Shown in pieces: positions 61,885 to 64,000 of a stretch of 64,000 nucleotides of DNA. This DNA is from Pseudonocardia abyssalis (GTDB taxonomy: Bacteria; Actinomycetota; Actinomycetes; Mycobacteriales; Pseudonocardiaceae): NCBI RefSeq assembly GCF_019263705.2, contig NZ_JADQDK010000001.1, forward strand, positions 744,001 through 808,000, read 5' to 3'. The notes under the pieces were generated by a model, which was not told the DNA's origin, ran no database searches, and worked only from the letters and a program-made list of their open reading frames with translations. The translations under genes were made by a program, and so were the position numbers. Every line of letters starts with the position of its first letter. Positions within the stretch are counted from its first letter, which is position 1.

Positions 61885-61915
61885 GTTCAATGACCGAACT
61901 GAATTGTGCTACGGT
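61885..61915 (+). promoter_or_regulatory. HxlR operator and MFS promoter candidate
   Basis: Inverted repeat GTTC-N7-GAAC (61885-61899), extended by TTCA/TGAA arms (61886-61889, 61900-61903), lies 7 nt upstream of the -10-like TACGGT (61910-61915) for the MFS gene. It sits between divergent starts (61864 and 61943), an ideal place for repression by the HxlR protein. Confidence 0.6.
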
Positions 61916-61942
61916 CCGGCAACCACGAACCGGGGGACGCGC

Positions 61943-63349
61943 ATGGACCGCACGGTCACCACGACGTCGTCGACGGCCGGCGGCACCCTCGCCGTCGCGG
62001 CGGGCGGCACGCTGCTCGCGATGACGGCGTTCACCGCGCCGCTCTCGATCGTCCCCGCGGTCGCGGGCGACCTGGGAGCCGGACCGGTCGCCACGTCCTG
62101 GGTGCTCAGCTCCATGAGCCTCGGGCTGGCGATCGCGCTGCTCACCTCCGGCGCGATCGGTGACGAGGTCGGCAGACGCCGGGTGTTCGTCGCCGGGGCG
62201 GCCCTGCTCGCGGTGGGCTCGATCGCCGGCGCCGCAGCCCCCGAACCGTGGACGTTCGTCGTGGGCCGGGTGCTGCAGGGCGTCGGTGCGGCGGCGGTGA
62301 TCGCGTGCGGGCTCGCCCTGATCAGCCACACCTTCCCCGGGCCGGAGCGCGCCCGCGCCACCGGCATCTGGGGTGCCTGCATGGGGGCGGGGCCGGCGGT
62401 GGGTCCGCTGCTCGGGTCGGTCCTCGACGCAGTGGCCAGCTGGCGCTGGGCCTACGCCGTCCTCGCGGTGCTCGGCGTCGTGCTGGCGGCGGCCGGGCGT
62501 CGGCTCCTGACGGAGTCGCGGTCCGGTCGCGGCCGCCGCGTCGACGCCCCGGGTGCACTGTTCCTCGCCGTCGGCACGGGCCTGCTCCTGGCCGGGCTGA
62601 CCGAGGGGCGCCGCGGCTGGACGAGCCCGCTCGCCCTGGGTCTGACCGTCGGCGCGGTCGTCGTGCTGGCGGCCTTCCTCCTCCACCAGACGCGGGCCCG
62701 CGAGCCGATGCTGGAGCTGGGACTGTTCCGCAGGCCGGCGCTGGTCTCGGCCACGTTCGCCGCGTTCGTCACCGGCGCCACGATCATCGCGCTGATGTCG
62801 TTCGTCGCGACGGTGCTGGAGAGCGGGATGGCCTACTCGGCGGTGGAGGCGTCGGTGCTCCTGCTCGCCTGGTCGGGAGTCGGCGCCGGCTGCTCGTTGC
62901 TCGCCCGTCGCATCCCGCTGCGGGTCTCCGGGGCGCTGCGCCTCGCCGTCGGCCTCCTGACGATCGCGGCGGGGCTCGTCCCGCTCGCCGTCCTCACCAC
63001 CGGTGCCCCGGTCGGGCAGCTCGTCGCCGGGTTCGCCGTCGCGGGCGTCGGCACCGGACTGCTCAACGCCACGCTCGCCCGCGAGGCCGTGGCCGGCGTG
63101 CCCCCGACCAGTGCCGGGGCGGGGAGCGGTATCAACAACGCCGGCCGCTACATCGGCGCGGCGTTCGGCGTGACCGTGGTGACGGCGCTCGCGGTGCGCC
63201 CGGACGGCGGGGCGCTCGGGTTGGTGGCCGGGTGGAACGTCGCCGTGCTGGTCGGGATCGCGCTGTGCGTCGCCGCGGCGGTGGTGGTGCTGCTCCTGCA
63301 GCGCGCCGAGGAACGCCGCTCCGCGGCCGTCCCGGCTGCCGTCGTCTGA
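61943..63349 (+). CDS. MFS exporter, DHA2 (14-helix) drug-resistance type
   Basis: 468 residues with about 14 membrane helices. Motif A appears as GAIGDEVGRRRVFVAG, motif C-like glycines in GACMGAGPAVGPLLGSVL, and a second-half GINNAGRYIGAAFGVTVV. Relatives are proton-driven exporters of antibiotics and quaternary amines. The ATG follows CGGGGGACGC. It is divergently arranged with the HxlR regulator, which suggests induction by its substrate. Confidence 0.93.
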   Translation: MDRTVTTTSSTAGGTLAVAAGGTLLAMTAFTAPLSIVPAVAGDLGAGPVATSWVLSSMSLGLAIALLTSGAIGDEVGRRRVFVAGAALLAVGSIAGAAAPEPWTFVVGRVLQGVGAAAVIACGLALISHTFPGPERARATGIWGACMGAGPAVGPLLGSVLDAVASWRWAYAVLAVLGVVLAAAGRRLLTESRSGRGRRVDAPGALFLAVGTGLLLAGLTEGRRGWTSPLALGLTVGAVVVLAAFLLHQTRAREPMLELGLFRRPALVSATFAAFVTGATIIALMSFVATVLESGMAYSAVEASVLLLAWSGVGAGCSLLARRIPLRVSGALRLAVGLLTIAAGLVPLAVLTTGAPVGQLVAGFAVAGVGTGLLNATLAREAVAGVPPTSAGAGSGINNAGRYIGAAFGVTVVTALAVRPDGGALGLVAGWNVAVLVGIALCVAAAVVVLLLQRAEERRSAAVPAAVV

Positions 63350-63899
63350 GGGGGCCCCACCACCACGAACCGGAAGGGTCCCTCGGGCGGGTCCGCCCGC
63401 GCCGGCCCCTGTCGCCAACGTGCCGGCAGGGCCCGGGGACGAGGACCGTGTGCCGTCGGAGGTCTCCGCCTCTCCCTCCACCATCACGGCGATGGGTCCA
63501 CCACCGATCGGGGCTTCGGGAAGGGGGTCGGCGCTGCCGGCTCCGGCCCCGCCCGGGGTTCCGGCCGTCATCTCGGCGGCATGCGACTCGACGCCGAGAT
63601 GCTCGCTGTCCGTGGCCTCTGCCGTCAGCTCGTACGCGTCTTCGAGATGACCCGGCATCGCCGCCTGTGTCGCGGCGGAGGTCCGGCCCTCAGCGCGGTG
63701 ACGGTAGCCGGTACTCGCTCTGCCCGCCCCGGAGATCCTGCGCGCACCGTCGCCGCCACCGCGCACCTCTCGGGCGGGCGGACGGACTCCGGCCGGGGAA
63801 CCGGCCGAGCGACGGATCGGGACCCACGGCGCCCGCCGGAGACCTCACCCCTTCTCCCCATGCGCAGGTCGCGCCGGAGAAGTTCACCGCCCGCAGCCG
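63350..63899. other. Stretch without a convincing gene
   Basis: 550 nt after the MFS gene. A short GC hairpin (CGGGCGG-GT-CCGCCCG at 63384-63399) could terminate the MFS transcript. A minus-strand acidic frame beginning MPGHLEDAYELTAEATDSEH near 63660 has no stop before running antisense through the MFS gene, and third-position G/C is weak, so I do not call it. The region may hold a decayed gene. Confidence 0.5.
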
Positions 63900-64000
63900 C
63901 TACAGCACCGCGCCGTCGTCGTCCTCGCCCGGGCGCGGCGGGGACGGCCACAGCCGCAGGACCAGCCACCCGAGTCCGGCGGCCAGGGTGAGCAGCCCGA
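63900..64000 (-). CDS. C-terminal end of a small membrane protein (start beyond the window)
   Basis: The last 32 codons before the TAG at 63900 read GLLTLAAGLGWLVLRLW (a membrane helix) followed by a Pro-rich acidic tail ending EDDDGAVL. The frame is open to the right edge. The identity cannot be judged. Confidence 0.6.
   Translation of the reverse strand, partial: GLLTLAAGLGWLVLRLWPSPPRPGEDDDGAVL

Noticed and set aside
61865..63766. Continuous minus-strand frame extending the HxlR gene to 806 codons
   Set aside because: Antisense to the MFS gene; the HxlR domain and ribosome site mark the start at 61864.
1..64000. tRNA, rRNA, insertion sequences, prophage or attachment sites
   Set aside because: None were recognised; no transposase, integrase or tRNA-like cloverleaf was seen.

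Overview
The window is very GC-rich actinobacterial DNA with dense, often 1-4 nt overlapping genes, many GTG starts and strong third-position G/C. The right half keeps a gene neighbourhood known from Mycobacterium (qcrB-qcrA-qcrC-ctaE, trpD, a DEDDh/GIY-YIG nuclease, an NlpC/P60 hydrolase, pimB, a FadD15-type ligase, a TB16.3-type cyclase, an ArsA-like ATPase). With the PIM/lipomannan genes and the secondary-metabolite content, this suggests a filamentous member of the Pseudonocardiaceae or a relative. The genus is inference.

Region 1 (1-17.5 kb, minus strand) is a hybrid NRPS/PKS operon: FAD monooxygenase, Rieske oxygenase, then two giant synthase proteins. The first synthase starts with formyltransferase - condensation remnant - adenylation - carrier. 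The adenylation pocket reads by eye as the glycine code, so the starter should be N-formylglycine, as in the oxazole starters of oxazolomycin, inthomycin and conglobatin. It continues KS-DH-ACP-KS-AT. The second starts inside the next dehydratase domain and runs DH-KR-ACP-KS-DH-ACP-KS off the left edge.

Region 2 (17.6-25.4 kb) holds an acyl-CoA carboxylase beta/epsilon pair, a Crp-type regulator, a 45-residue secreted peptide, an AfsR-like SARP regulator, a divergent transthyretin/HIUase-like protein and a formyl-THF deformylase. Three promoters around the SARP gene (upstream of crp, the small peptide and the HIUase-like gene) share direct heptamers at exact 11-bp periodicity, each followed 10 nt later by a -10-like hexamer. 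This looks like a self-contained SARP regulon and is the most interesting regulatory signal here.

Region 3 (25.4-41.8 kb) is accessory and housekeeping: GyrI-like/MerR pair, two luciferase-like monooxygenases, an ABC exporter with a two-component system, a GlxA-type regulator, a DICT-domain protein, an enoyl-CoA hydratase / ferredoxin reductase / acyl-CoA dehydrogenase set, a divergent frameshifted membrane-protein/MarR pair, and a solitary ACT-like protein preceded by a leaderless 17-codon upstream ORF and a structured leader. A GT87 mannosyltransferase follows.

Region 4 (41.9-61.3 kb) is the conserved respiratory and cell-envelope core (bc1 complex, cytochrome oxidase subunit III, trpD, PIM mannosyltransferase, FadD15, ArsA-like ATPase, ROK kinase). 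Region 5 (61.3-64 kb) is an HxlR regulator with its divergent MFS exporter, a stretch without a convincing gene, and the end of a membrane protein.

Many genes in regions 3 and 4 start 6-7 nt after a TANNNT hexamer with no ribosome binding site, indicating leaderless transcripts.
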